A DNA stretch of 59,784 nt, taken from contig DBCO01000032.1 in NCBI GenBank assembly GCA_002293145.1, positions 1 to 59,784 of the forward strand, given 5' to 3'. This stretch comes from Akkermansiaceae bacterium UBA956. Its GTDB lineage: Bacteria; Verrucomicrobiota; Verrucomicrobiia; Verrucomicrobiales; Akkermansiaceae. Every line of letters starts with the position of its first letter. Position 1 is the stretch's first letter. Positions 16,868-26,670 of this stretch are shown piece by piece. The notes under the pieces were generated by a model, which made no database searches, was not told where the DNA came from, and saw only the letters and a list, made by a program, of their open reading frames with translations. The position numbers and the translations under genes were made by a program.

Positions 16868-17034
16868 GAAGCTCCTTGGACTGCTCCAGCCTGCTGTAGC
16901 TTTGGGCAATGCAGCCCTGCTGCAAGCCCGGGGCATTGGCACGGAAAAAGCCCGATGCAACCTCCGCTTGCCCCGCTCGTAGCAGGCTGCATGGCCGAAG
17001 GCCGCAGAGCAGGCTGCCGCAGTCCAAGGACTTC
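16868..17034. repeat. Long palindromic intergenic element
   Basis: GAAGCTCCTTGGACTGC (16868-16884) pairs with GCAGTCCAAGGACTTC (17019-17034) with one base bulged. Further inward, AGCCTGCTGTAGCTT and GTAGCAGGCTG arms can pair as well, giving a roughly 165-base fold. It fills most of the gap between the convergent metX and GYF-domain genes, where it could serve as a bidirectional terminator or be a MITE-like repeat. Confidence 0.65.
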
Positions 17035-17079
17035 GTCGGCGATCTAGTCCTAATGCGCGTTGTTTTTTGGCGGAGTCCA

Positions 17080-18021
17080 TTAACCAAACTTGATGCCACC
17101 GAATCCAGATAGCGCCGATCCCACTTGTGGGTTGCGCCGATAGGCGAAAAAGTTCACGCCTTTGCAGAGTTGCGACATGATCGGGAACATCAGGAAGAGC
17201 GCGATGGGACCGGCGACGATGCAACAAATGCAATATGCCAAAAACAATCCCTCACTCAGACGTGGTGCTGTGCGCAGGTCTTCATAGCTTCCCACAATTC
17301 GGTTCCAGTCTTCGGCAAGTCCTTTGTAGGCGATGAACAACCAATAGAGATTGAAAAACGGGATGAAAAGATAGCCAACAGCGGCACCGGGAGTGGTGCG
17401 TGCTCCGCCGTATTGCAAGCATTTCCATGAGCGATGCAAAACGATATAGGCATAGAGCGTATTGAGGAATAAGAAAAAGCCAGCTGCCCCAGCGGCTGCA
17501 AAACCTCCGATCATACCGCCTGCGGTAGCTGTGTCACTTACATCTCCGGAAGTTGGATCAGCAGAACCTACTACTCCTGCAATGATGGCAATCATGACGA
17601 TCATCGACACGATACTGCCGACGAAGAACCCGATCCACAGGCCAAAGCCCGCGGGTTTTACTTTGAAGTATGGGTAACTGTCATCGGCAGGTGCTGTCGC
17701 AGCGGTCTGTGAGCCAGTCAGCGCTGCTGGGCTCGAGGCCAGCATGGTTGCTCCACGAGTCGTAGCTCCTGGAGGCGCCCAGTTGGAGGTAGCGAGAGCA
17801 GGTTTTGCGGGGGCAACATGCACTGGCGTAGGCTGCACGATAACTTCTTCGGGCGGGAAAATTCCTTCGATCTGTGATGCTGGAAGCCACTCCTCCATCC
17901 CTTCTGTCCAGACCATCGTCTCACGAGCGATTCGACCTTCTTCTGCAAATTCGACAAGTGCCTCGCCTGTGTAGGGGCCAAGTCGATCCTCTCCGTTCAA
18001 TACATACCAAGTTGGATTCAT
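17080..18021 (-). CDS. GYF-domain integral membrane protein
   Basis: I start at the ATG at 18021 (MNPTWYVLNGEDRLGPYTG); the open frame continues upstream but overlaps the RND gene. Residues 4-50 form a GYF_2 domain (WYVLN, GPY, WTEGMEEWLPASQI), which usually binds proline-rich peptides. A proline/alanine/threonine-rich linker follows, then about four transmembrane helices (PAGFGLWIGFFVGSIVSMIV, AAGAAGFFLFLNTLYAYIV, then two near the C-terminus). The fold recalls DUF4328-type membrane proteins. It lies 37 bases downstream of the RND permease and may be cotranscribed. Function unknown. Confidence 0.8.
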   Translation of the reverse strand: MNPTWYVLNGEDRLGPYTGEALVEFAEEGRIARETMVWTEGMEEWLPASQIEGIFPPEEVIVQPTPVHVAPAKPALATSNWAPPGATTRGATMLASSPAALTGSQTAATAPADDSYPYFKVKPAGFGLWIGFFVGSIVSMIVMIAIIAGVVGSADPTSGDVSDTATAGGMIGGFAAAGAAGFFLFLNTLYAYIVLHRSWKCLQYGGARTTPGAAVGYLFIPFFNLYWLFIAYKGLAEDWNRIVGSYEDLRTAPRLSEGLFLAYCICCIVAGPIALFLMFPIMSQLCKGVNFFAYRRNPQVGSALSGFGGIKFG

Positions 18022-18058
18022 CGGCGTGACTTCTATGAAAAACAGACAGCGGGCGCAA

Positions 18059-21000
18059 TCAATTTTTGCGCATAAATCGATTTCTTCCATTTCGCAAAAG
18101 CGCCTTGATATCGCCAAGCATCAAATAGATGCAGGGCACGAGGTAGAGCATAATGACGGTGGCGAACAAACTGCCAAAGCCTAGCGAGACAGCCATGGGC
18201 ACTAGGAATTTTGCCTGCATGTCATCTTCCATAAGCATCGGCACCAGCCCGAGAAAAGTTGTAATGCTGGTAAGGAAAATCGCCCGGAAACGTCGCGCGC
18301 CAGCGAGCTCTGCGGCCTCGATTTCTGAGCCTCCTTGATCCCGGTATTCGTTGATGAAATCGACCATCACCAGCGAATCATTGACGACAACACCCGCCAA
18401 TGCCACCACTCCGACCATCGACATGATACTCAGCGACATTCCTAAGGCGACATGCCCCCACACAGCACCAAGCACACCAAAGGGAATCACCCCGAGAATG
18501 ATCAGCGGTTGCACGTAGCTCTTCAGCGGAATGGCAATCAGTACATACATGATCAGCAGGGAAAACAAAAACTTGGTGCCAATCTCGCGCACGCTTTCGC
18601 GCTGGTCCTTTTGCTCGCCTTCGTAATCATAACTGACAGTGGGAAAATTTTCGGACAAGCGATCCAAAACCTCGCTGGTGAATTTTTGCACCACTTCATT
18701 AGCATTCGCGTTTGTTTTGATCACATCGGCCATCACTTTGATCGAGCGTTCACGATCGGTGCGTTGGATCGATGCCGGACCTCGACCACGTTCAAATTGC
18801 GCGACTTGTAGCAAGGGCACCTCACCGCCATCGCGTGTGCGGATTTTCATTTCCTCCAGACTGTGGGCAAATCGACGCTCGGATTCGGTGTAGCGCACCA
18901 TCACCTTGACTTCATCGCGACCGCGTTGGAAGCGCTGCACTTCACTGCCGTAAAATCCATCGCGTAACTGCATTGCCACATCATCGAGCCGGAGACCGAG
19001 TGATTCGCCGACGGGCGTTAGTTTGACCAATCGCCACTCATCCTTGCCGGGGCTGTTGCTATCGGAAATATCGACCACGCCTTGGTAGTCGGCAAGCTTG
19101 GATTTGACGTATGCGGTGGCACGTTCGAGTTGCGCGAGATCGCTCGAGGTGAGTAGGAAATCAATCGCGTTTCCGCCTGCCGCCGTTTCAGCGCGGAACG
19201 TGAGCTTCACGGCACCAGCGAGAGGTCCTGCACGTTCGCGCCATTCATTGGCGAGTTGCTGAGCGGGTACGCCACGCACAGCGGATTCGTGTAATTCCAA
19301 TGTCACCTCGCCCAAATGTGAAGACTGCGGCGTACCTAACGAAACCATATCTGTTAAGAATGGCTGCGTGCCTGCGCTCGCAAGTATGTGCTTAACCACA
19401 TCGTGGCCCACTTTTTCACGATAGATTTGGTTCATCTCGCGCGCCGCATTTTCGAGCTTTTTGATGGCTTCCTGCGTTTGCGCAAAAGGAACACCTTGTG
19501 CCATTTCGAGTTTTGCACTGAGCACATCGCCTTCCACCTCTGGCATGAATTGGCTCTTGATGAAACCCATGCCGACCAAGGCCCCCGTTAAAAGTAAGGC
19601 TGCCAAGAACAAGGTGATTGTCACGTAACGCCAGCGCAAGATCCGATACAAACTCGGCTGGTAGACTCGTTTCACAAAGTCCTCCAAGCGATCGCCGAAC
19701 CAATGCTGACCGCGTGTGATCGGCCCGCGCTTGGCATTGCGGTCTAACTTTTTCATGGTCGCCAAATGCGCCGGAAAAACCAATTTTGTGAGAACCAGTG
19801 AGCCTAACAAAGTTGGAATCACCACCCATGGAATGTTCGGCCAAATTTTGCCACTTACGCCACTGAGTCCTAACATCGGTGTGAAGGCCACACAGGTAGT
19901 GAGAATGCCAAAGGTTACCACTCCGCCCAGCTCTGTGGTTCCGCGCCACGATGCCTCGAAAGGGTCTTCGCCCGCCTCGATGCGAGTATACACTGTCTCG
20001 CCAACGATGATCGCATCATCCACCACAATTCCCAGAACGAGAATGAAAGCAAATAACGAGATCATATTGATCGAGATTCCTAAAATTGGCATCATCCACA
20101 CACCTACCGCAAACGCTGCAGGGATACTCAGTGCCACCAGCACCGCGAGCTTGGGCCGCAAAAATAACGCGATGCTCACCAGCACTAAGATCAGACCCTG
20201 TAAGCCATCGTTGAATAAAAGCTCCATCCGTTTTTGCAACCACACACTCTGGTCATTCCATACAGCGAGTTTGACTCCTGGTGGTAGATTTTTGCTGGAT
20301 TGCTCTACATACTGTCTCGCTATTCGCGCAATCGTCAGCGTGTCTTCATTGCCCACACGGAAGACATTCACCAACATCGCGCGCTCGCCATCGAATCGCG
20401 CTTCAAGCTCGACGTCTGAAAATCCATCGATCACCCGCGCGACATCGCGTAATTTTACTACCGCGCCCTCGGCATTCGTCGCTACGGCGATGTCGAGCAA
20501 TTCATCGCCACGGAACTTTTTCCCCACCGTGCGAATCACCAGTTCCCCTTTACCACTGCGCACCGATCCACCGGGCATATCCACGGATTCGCGACGCAGT
20601 ACTGCGGCAATCTCTCCCATGCTCAAGCCGTAACGACGAAGATTTTCTTCCTCGATTTCGACCGAAATTTCATACGGCCGCACCAAAGCTGTTTCCACTT
20701 GGGAAATCTTCGGCTTACCACGCACTAAGCGCTCCATCCGCTGCGAAAATCCCTGCGCGGGCCCAGGATCGAAGTCGAGCAAATCATCGCGCACTTTCTC
20801 CGCCAAATGCTTCAAAGTGGCTTCATCTGTGTCAGCAATGACAGCCAGGCTCATCACCTGATACTTGATGACCAGATCTTCAATCACGGGCTTTTCGGCC
20901 TTTTCGGGCAAGCTATCCAAGGCATCCACACGCGACTTCACGCGGTCCTTCAGATCGCGCACATCAAAGCCACTCTCGACCTCGACCATCACCGAGCCAG

Positions 21001-21265
21001 CATGCTGTGAGGCCGTCGAGCGCACCCGTTTCACGCCTTGTAGATCCGCTACGGCTTCTTCGATTGGCAAACACACTCCTGTTTCGACTTCTTCGGGCGC
21101 GGCATTGGGGTAGGGGACGGTGACCGAAATAGCGTCGATTACCAATTCGGGAAAAATCTCCTTGCGGAGCGTGAACCACTTCGCAAATCCCGCCACGCAG
21201 ACGGTCAGCAACAAGAAATTTGCCGCCACGGGATTGTAGGTGAACCAGCGGATGATCGATGCCAT
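18059..21265 (-). CDS. RND-family efflux permease (AcrB/MdtB type)
   Basis: The 1068-residue inner-membrane proton antiporter has the duplicated RND plan: a first transmembrane helix near residue 12, a large periplasmic loop, a helix bundle around 340-560, a second loop and a final bundle from about 880. The proton-relay acids are in LGIVVDDAIIVGE (around residue 414). The matching second-half helix reads LAGVVVNDSLVMVDF (around 963). Sequence type is nearer to HAE/hydrophobe exporters than to heavy-metal pumps. No membrane-fusion protein or TolC-like gene is adjacent, so partners must be encoded elsewhere or the protein works alone. Confidence 0.92.
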   Translation of the reverse strand: MASIIRWFTYNPVAANFLLLTVCVAGFAKWFTLRKEIFPELVIDAISVTVPYPNAAPEEVETGVCLPIEEAVADLQGVKRVRSTASQHAGSVMVEVESGFDVRDLKDRVKSRVDALDSLPEKAEKPVIEDLVIKYQVMSLAVIADTDEATLKHLAEKVRDDLLDFDPGPAQGFSQRMERLVRGKPKISQVETALVRPYEISVEIEEENLRRYGLSMGEIAAVLRRESVDMPGGSVRSGKGELVIRTVGKKFRGDELLDIAVATNAEGAVVKLRDVARVIDGFSDVELEARFDGERAMLVNVFRVGNEDTLTIARIARQYVEQSSKNLPPGVKLAVWNDQSVWLQKRMELLFNDGLQGLILVLVSIALFLRPKLAVLVALSIPAAFAVGVWMMPILGISINMISLFAFILVLGIVVDDAIIVGETVYTRIEAGEDPFEASWRGTTELGGVVTFGILTTCVAFTPMLGLSGVSGKIWPNIPWVVIPTLLGSLVLTKLVFPAHLATMKKLDRNAKRGPITRGQHWFGDRLEDFVKRVYQPSLYRILRWRYVTITLFLAALLLTGALVGMGFIKSQFMPEVEGDVLSAKLEMAQGVPFAQTQEAIKKLENAAREMNQIYREKVGHDVVKHILASAGTQPFLTDMVSLGTPQSSHLGEVTLELHESAVRGVPAQQLANEWRERAGPLAGAVKLTFRAETAAGGNAIDFLLTSSDLAQLERATAYVKSKLADYQGVVDISDSNSPGKDEWRLVKLTPVGESLGLRLDDVAMQLRDGFYGSEVQRFQRGRDEVKVMVRYTESERRFAHSLEEMKIRTRDGGEVPLLQVAQFERGRGPASIQRTDRERSIKVMADVIKTNANANEVVQKFTSEVLDRLSENFPTVSYDYEGEQKDQRESVREIGTKFLFSLLIMYVLIAIPLKSYVQPLIILGVIPFGVLGAVWGHVALGMSLSIMSMVGVVALAGVVVNDSLVMVDFINEYRDQGGSEIEAAELAGARRFRAIFLTSITTFLGLVPMLMEDDMQAKFLVPMAVSLGFGSLFATVIMLYLVPCIYLMLGDIKALLRNGRNRFMRKN

Positions 21266-21544
21266 CAGCGTGACCTCCTTACATTTCCTGACGATCGATT
21301 CCCCTGCACGCCCTAATTTTAGCGCAGGAAAAGTAATTACTCAATCGAAAATCACCACCACTCCTTCATCGGGAAGACAGTGCGTCCCGCCTTTCTCGGC
21401 AAACTGGTGTCTCGCCTGTTTTTCAAATAGGGTAAAGCCGTAATCTCCCCTTTCGCACAAAAAGAATCGACATTTTTCTCGTGTTCCATGCTTGCACATT
21501 GGGGCTAAACCTGTTCCACTCCGCGCGCAATCTCGATTACGACC

Positions 21545-22837
21545 ATGGCATACAACAACATTACACCTCCTGCCGGCGAGAAGATCACCATCAAAGATGG
21601 CGTTCTCACAGTCCCGAATCATCCCGTCATTCCTTTCATCGAAGGCGACGGCACAGGCCGCGATATCTGGAAATCCTCCGTCCGCGTATTGGATGCCGCT
21701 GTAGATAAAGCCTATGGTGGGACACGCAAGATTTCTTGGTTTGAGGTATTTGCTGGCGAAAAATCCTTCAACTTGTACAAGGATCAAGTCACCGATCTCG
21801 GCCAAGCTTGGCTGCCTGAAGACACACTCACCGCATTCCGTGAATATCTCGTTGGCATCAAAGGTCCACTCACCACTCCTGTCGGTGGCGGTATCCGCTC
21901 GCTAAATGTGGCGCTTCGTCAAATCCTCGACCTCTACGTTTGCTTGCGCCCTGTGCAGTATTTCACTGGCGTTCCTAGCCCCGTGAAGCATCCTGAGCTA
22001 GTCGACATGGTGATTTTCCGCGAAAACACCGAGGATATTTACGCCGGCATCGACTTCGAAGCCGGTGGCGACAAGGCCATGAAATCCCTTGCTTTCCTCA
22101 AGGAAAATTTCCCTGCTGATTTCAAGAAAATCCGTTTCGGCGAAGAAAGTCCGGAATTGGTTGGCGTTGGCTTCAAGCCCGTTTCCAAACACGGCACCCA
22201 GCGTCTCGTGCGCTCGGCGATCCAATACGCGATCGATCAAGGCCGCAAGTCCCTGACCATCGTGCACAAGGGCAACATCATGAAATACACCGAAGGTGCA
22301 TTCCGCGATTGGGGTTATGAGTGCGCGAAAAATGAATTCGGCGCTGTCGAAATCGACGGTGGCCCATGGTGTGTGATCCCCGAGGGTAAACCCGGTGCTG
22401 GCCTTATCATCAAAGACGCCATCGCTGACATTACCTTGCAACAAGTGCTCACTCGCCCGACTGATTTCGACGTCATCGCGACGCTCAACCTCAACGGCGA
22501 CTACCTCTCCGACGCTCTCGCTGCACAAGTTGGCGGTATCGGCATCGCACCTGGTGGCAACATCAACTACATCACCGGCCACGCGATCTTTGAAGCCACT
22601 CACGGCACCGCACCGAAGTATGCTGACAAAGACCAAGTCAATCCTGGTTCCGTCGTGCTCTCCGGCGAAATGATGTTCCGCTACATGGGCTGGAACGAAG
22701 CCGCAGACCTCATCATCAAAGGCCTCAACGGTGCCATCGGTTCGAAAAACGTGACCTATGACTTCGCTCGCCTGATGGAAGGTGCGACACAACTCAAGTG
22801 CTCCGAGTTCGGAGAAAACATCATCCAACACATGTAA
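21545..22837 (+). CDS. icd: NADP-dependent isocitrate dehydrogenase
   Basis: This TCA-cycle enzyme oxidises isocitrate to 2-oxoglutarate with NADP+. The 430-residue sequence is of the E. coli type I: IPFIEGDGTGRDIW, the phosphorylatable/substrate serine in GGGIRSLNVALRQ, RENTEDIYAGIDF, the catalytic-lysine region IVHKGNIMKYTEGAFRDWG, and the NADP-selecting HGTAPKYADKD region. It is divergent from the RND gene across a 279-base gap that must hold its promoter, and is followed by a strong intrinsic terminator. Confidence 0.97.
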   Translation: MAYNNITPPAGEKITIKDGVLTVPNHPVIPFIEGDGTGRDIWKSSVRVLDAAVDKAYGGTRKISWFEVFAGEKSFNLYKDQVTDLGQAWLPEDTLTAFREYLVGIKGPLTTPVGGGIRSLNVALRQILDLYVCLRPVQYFTGVPSPVKHPELVDMVIFRENTEDIYAGIDFEAGGDKAMKSLAFLKENFPADFKKIRFGEESPELVGVGFKPVSKHGTQRLVRSAIQYAIDQGRKSLTIVHKGNIMKYTEGAFRDWGYECAKNEFGAVEIDGGPWCVIPEGKPGAGLIIKDAIADITLQQVLTRPTDFDVIATLNLNGDYLSDALAAQVGGIGIAPGGNINYITGHAIFEATHGTAPKYADKDQVNPGSVVLSGEMMFRYMGWNEAADLIIKGLNGAIGSKNVTYDFARLMEGATQLKCSEFGENIIQHM

Positions 22838-22856
22838 TAGCGCTAATCATTTATCA

Positions 22857-22889
22857 GGGGTGCGGTTGAGAAGCCGCGCCCCTTTTTTT
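22857..22889 (+). terminator. Rho-independent terminator after icd
   Basis: Stem GGGGTGCGGTT (22857-22867), loop GAGA, stem AGCCGCGCCCC (22872-22882), then seven T residues. All eleven positions pair, two as G-U. The start of tadA follows five bases after the T run, so tadA probably needs its own promoter or depends on read-through. Confidence 0.92.
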
Positions 22890-22894
22890 CTATT

Positions 22895-23425
22895 ATGGAA
22901 GAACCACCCATCATCGACCTACAAAGCGACGAATACTTCATGCGTCAAGCGCTGCGCGAGGCCTACAAAGCTCTCGCCGCGAACGAAGTTCCCGTCGGTG
23001 CCGTGATGGTTCATGAAGGAAAAATCATTTCCCGCGCGTGGAACCAAGTCGAGACACTCAAGGATGCCACGGCCCATGCCGAAATGCTCTGCCTCACCGC
23101 GGCTCAGAGCGCCATCGGCGATTGGCGTCTGGATGGCTGTACCCTCTACGTCACCAAAGAACCCTGCCCGATGTGTGCGGGGGCCATCGTCCATTGTCGC
23201 CCTACCCGCGTTGTCTTCGGTTGTCCCGATGCCAAAGCCGGCGCCTGCGGTGGTTGGATCAATTTATTGCAATCGAATCCACCACTCAATCACGCCTGCG
23301 AGATAAGTTCGAACGTGCTCGGTGACGAATGCCTGCACATCATCCAAAACTTTTTCCGCGAAGCTCGCGAAAAAAAGAAAGAACTCAAAGCCCACCGAGA
23401 GTATCGTTTTGATGAGGAAAATTAA
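22895..23425 (+). CDS. tadA: tRNA-specific adenosine deaminase
   Basis: TadA deaminates the wobble adenosine (A34) of tRNA-Arg(ACG) to inosine. The zinc site is complete: HAE at residues 61-63 and PCPMCAGA with Cys91 and Cys94. Family residues around GAVMVHEGKIISRAWN and GACGGWINLLQ are in place. The length of 176 is normal. The 3' end overlaps the start of the next, secreted-protein gene by 14 bases. Confidence 0.95.
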   Translation: MEEPPIIDLQSDEYFMRQALREAYKALAANEVPVGAVMVHEGKIISRAWNQVETLKDATAHAEMLCLTAAQSAIGDWRLDGCTLYVTKEPCPMCAGAIVHCRPTRVVFGCPDAKAGACGGWINLLQSNPPLNHACEISSNVLGDECLHIIQNFFREAREKKKELKAHREYRFDEEN

Positions 23426-25652
23426 GTCATTCACGCAATCTGTTTTCTTGGTCGCTTCTTGCCTGCTTGCTCTAACAAGTTACCTCACGGCAGCGCCTGA
23501 GAAATGCATGCTGCGAGCTGATGACTTCACGCAGCTCTCATGGACCGATGGCCCGCCGCAGATCATGAGCGTGCAGGAAAAACCCAAGGAGAGCATCTTG
23601 CGCTTGGTGTATGGAAAAAACACTCTGCTGTTCGATACGCAACGCCTGCGTCCCTTGAGCGGAGAATGGGAATGTACGTTGATCGATGGCGATCGACGAT
23701 TCGATTGCATCGGTCATGCGCAGGCAAGCGATGAATTTCTCCAAGCAGTCCGATTTGTCGAGAGTGGCAAATTTTTCCAACGCGTGGTGATCGAAGGGCT
23801 GAAATTCGCAGACGACAAAGGACAGGAGTGGCAGGGAACATGCCGATTGGAAATCACCGCATGGCCGAACCGCTTGGCATTTCGGTTAGAGTCCGACTCG
23901 GATGCGATGCTGCGCTTGCGTTGTGGTCAAGAGCAGAGCGAAGGAAAAAAATCGTGCCTACTGCCTATCGAGAGTCTTACAGATCGCGCGATCGTTGAAT
24001 CTGAACTTCCCGTGACCCGCGATGAATCGTTAGGCTGTCACCGACTCGCCTTACCAGAAAAACCATGGAGCAATGCGCAGGGCACCTATTATCCGGAAGA
24101 ACACCTTGATCGCATCGATCGCTGGCGCGTGACCTTGCGCAATGATACCGATTCTCCCACGGTAGCGCGATTGATGTTCACCCAGCATGGCTACATGCCG
24201 ATCACAGGCTTTACGCCGATGTTGTGTGATGCCGATGGCACCCCGACAGGCATTCCCGTGCAGCTATCGAAAAACTGGCATTCACGGCCAGAAAAAGGTC
24301 GCCTATTGCATGATGGCCAATGGTTTCATGGATTCTCGATGGTGCATCTCCCTGCCAAATCAAAACGCGAATTCCTTTTTCAAATCGTCTATGCGCGTTA
24401 CGGCGGCATTTGTGCTGCCTCTCATGCCCAGCTGTGCCTCGTAGGATGGGGACACAACCAATTTTGGGATCAAGCCGCCGTCGGCAGCTTCGGTGAGAGC
24501 ATTTGCTTCGAGCCAGGACGCGTGCAGCGTCGTGCTTTTATCACCGATGTGCGCCCGCTGATGACCTTATCGCGAAAGCCTAACAGCAAACCTTGGGGCT
24601 GGGCTGACAACTGCGGAGGTGGCGATTTTCTGATGTGGAAAAATTCTAACGGAAATTACCAGACCATGACGGGAACACGCACCGATTATCGCGCTCACGG
24701 ACCATGTTTGACCGATGTGAGCTACTCCGAGGAAAGTCGAGGTGGGGAAATTTCCGCTCGCATGGATGTATCGGTGCCGGCAGCCAACGATCATCTGCGC
24801 ACCTTTGTGAAACTGCGCTACGATGTCAAAAAGCCGATGCGCTGGCAGCGACTTGCCTTCATGCAACTCGGTGCCGATTACTACAACTGCGTGCCCGCGA
24901 GAAGCATTGCGGTGGGGGATCGCAATGGATTGCGAGACGAGTGGCAACCTGCTCGTGCCGCCGATGTCTATGATCGCCAAGCAGTGCCGCTGACCGGCGA
25001 TGCCGCCTGGGTTTCTGTGCATGGCGTTGAAGCAGCAGCCATCACCGAAGGCCATGCCAATGCTACGCGCGGCATGATCGTGCGTTCTTGGCGTGCGGTC
25101 TTAGGAGGAAAGCCTGCCGCGCCACATCTTGCAACGTTTTGCAACGAATGGGGCAAAGGCAATCACCGCACCGCCGTCGAACTCGCCGCGCCACCCGATG
25201 TGAAAGAACTACTGCCTGGCGACTTCGTGGAAGCCGAGATCGAAATTGTCGTTTTTCCCGCTGATCCCGCCAGTTACTATGGACCGGATGCCGCGTTGCG
25301 CCAAGCCCTTGAGCAATCACCGAACTCGTGGCAACTGGTGCATCGCGAAGCCAAAGGCAATCACTTCCAACCTACCGCCAGCACAGGAAAGATCCTGCAC
25401 AACTATCCCGTCGTTGTAGCGGTCGATGAGAAGCAACAAGCCGCCATCCAAATCAAGGGTGGCCTCGGTCATTGCCCCGTCACCTTTACCGGTCTCACCA
25501 CTCCCAACGGCCATTGCCTCACCGTCGATGAAAAACCCATCGCCCAATGGCAAACCGACTGGAATCCCGCCACAAAACAATGGCAAATCACCTGCAATGT
25601 TCCCGTGGGTGAAAACCAAGCCAAGAAGATTTCCCTCCTGCCAGCGCGGTGA
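23412..25652 (+). CDS. Large secreted protein of unknown function
   Basis: The start is the ATG at 23412, which gives a clear signal peptide (MRKIKSFTQSVFLVASCLLALTSYLTAAP); the open frame extends further into tadA but without sense. The mature protein of about 720 residues is beta-rich with many aromatic residues and has no repeats or membrane segments. I do not recognise a catalytic family with confidence. The look (W-, Y- and H-rich beta strands, about 750 residues) would fit a carbohydrate-active or carbohydrate-binding protein of the kind abundant in Verrucomicrobia and Planctomycetes, but this is only an impression. The 14-base overlap with tadA suggests coupled translation. Confidence 0.7.
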   Translation: MRKIKSFTQSVFLVASCLLALTSYLTAAPEKCMLRADDFTQLSWTDGPPQIMSVQEKPKESILRLVYGKNTLLFDTQRLRPLSGEWECTLIDGDRRFDCIGHAQASDEFLQAVRFVESGKFFQRVVIEGLKFADDKGQEWQGTCRLEITAWPNRLAFRLESDSDAMLRLRCGQEQSEGKKSCLLPIESLTDRAIVESELPVTRDESLGCHRLALPEKPWSNAQGTYYPEEHLDRIDRWRVTLRNDTDSPTVARLMFTQHGYMPITGFTPMLCDADGTPTGIPVQLSKNWHSRPEKGRLLHDGQWFHGFSMVHLPAKSKREFLFQIVYARYGGICAASHAQLCLVGWGHNQFWDQAAVGSFGESICFEPGRVQRRAFITDVRPLMTLSRKPNSKPWGWADNCGGGDFLMWKNSNGNYQTMTGTRTDYRAHGPCLTDVSYSEESRGGEISARMDVSVPAANDHLRTFVKLRYDVKKPMRWQRLAFMQLGADYYNCVPARSIAVGDRNGLRDEWQPARAADVYDRQAVPLTGDAAWVSVHGVEAAAITEGHANATRGMIVRSWRAVLGGKPAAPHLATFCNEWGKGNHRTAVELAAPPDVKELLPGDFVEAEIEIVVFPADPASYYGPDAALRQALEQSPNSWQLVHREAKGNHFQPTASTGKILHNYPVVVAVDEKQQAAIQIKGGLGHCPVTFTGLTTPNGHCLTVDEKPIAQWQTDWNPATKQWQITCNVPVGENQAKKISLLPAR

Positions 25653-25716
25653 TTTTTCTCATGATCGCGCAAAAGAAAGAAAAGTCCTGCGGTGAGAATC
25701 GCTTTCTAATCGAACC

Positions 25717-26130
25717 ATGAAACGTTTCGCTCTCCTATTTGCCTTATTTCCACTGATTTCTCAAGCGGCTGATCTTACGATCACGGTGACGGGGATTCGC
25801 AATGACAATGGCAAAATTGCTGCGCTGGCATTTACGCAAGATCAAGGCTTTCCAGATCGTGTCAATCAGGCTTTTGCCCAAGCACAGGTGAATGCGCAGA
25901 AGGGCACGGTCACGCTGACCATCAAAAATGTGCCTGCGGGAAAGGTGGCGCTGACCGTTCTCCACGATGAAGATGGCGATGGTAAATTGCGGAAAAATCT
26001 GTTGGGAATCCCGCAGGAGGGCGTTGGTATGACTGGTAAGCCGTTAGGAAATCGCGCGCCGAAATTCCAGGAAGCGGTGATCGAAATCAAAGACGATGAG
26101 AAAAAAACCATCGCGTTGAAGTATTGGTGA
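25717..26130 (+). CDS. Exported DUF2141 protein
   Basis: A 137-residue protein with a signal peptide (residues 1-18, ending SQA) and a single DUF2141 domain: LTITVTGIRNDNGKIAALAF, PAGKVALTVLHDEDGDGKLRKN, and the terminal NRAPKFQEAVIEIKD. The HDEDGDGKL stretch resembles a calcium-binding loop and is conserved in the family, whose role is unknown. It follows the large secreted protein by 64 bases on the same strand. Confidence 0.88.
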   Translation: MKRFALLFALFPLISQAADLTITVTGIRNDNGKIAALAFTQDQGFPDRVNQAFAQAQVNAQKGTVTLTIKNVPAGKVALTVLHDEDGDGKLRKNLLGIPQEGVGMTGKPLGNRAPKFQEAVIEIKDDEKKTIALKYW

Positions 26131-26142
26131 GAATGCAGCCAT

Positions 26143-26670
26143 TCATTGTTTTGGCTTTTCTACTGTAATTTTGCCATCGTAGATCCGATGCAACTCGGTA
26201 GTAACATACTCATCTTTTTCGATGGAAAAGCTTTGAAAAATCTTCGTATAATGTTCGCCTCCTCCTCGACTGGTATGAACAATGCCATGCCAGCCGTTCT
26301 GTTTTTTGACGATCGAGTAATTCTGACATTCGCCCACCATTTTCCATACTCCTTGCCTCTTTGAGAAGATATACCAAAGAGTGCCACTGGAGCCACCAGC
26401 ACGGGAATTCACCAGATATTCCAATGATTGATCTGAGTTGAGATCAAGCATCTGACAATCCACTTGATCAGGAAGTTTGCCATCCGATTTCCCCCAGTCT
26501 AGATTGAGTAGTTCCTTCCATAAATCTTCCGGGAAATCCTTATGCCCAAGAGTTTTCTTGGCGATAGGAATATCAATTTTATCGGGCACTTCTAAAGCCT
26601 CTAGCGTGGCCTGTGGCGGGTCAGCAAGAACCATGCTCAATAGGAGGAGGGGAATTACGAAGTATTTCAT
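26143..26670 (-). CDS. Small exported protein of unknown function
   Basis: A 175-residue protein with a hydrophobic signal segment at residues 1-17 (MKYFVIPLLLLSMVLAD). The mature part contains repeated strand-like segments (LDLNSDQSLEYLVNSRAGG, GTLWYIFSKRQGVWKMVGEC) resembling the VCBS/FG-GAP-like strand pattern seen in secreted proteins that report or bind ligands. Convergent with the DUF2141 gene, 12 bases apart. No firm family. Confidence 0.65.
   Translation of the reverse strand: MKYFVIPLLLLSMVLADPPQATLEALEVPDKIDIPIAKKTLGHKDFPEDLWKELLNLDWGKSDGKLPDQVDCQMLDLNSDQSLEYLVNSRAGGSSGTLWYIFSKRQGVWKMVGECQNYSIVKKQNGWHGIVHTSRGGGEHYTKIFQSFSIEKDEYVTTELHRIYDGKITVEKPKQ

Noticed and set aside
21998..22831. 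277-residue frame on the minus strand opposite icd
   Set aside because: Shadow of the strongly conserved isocitrate dehydrogenase gene; no family similarity.
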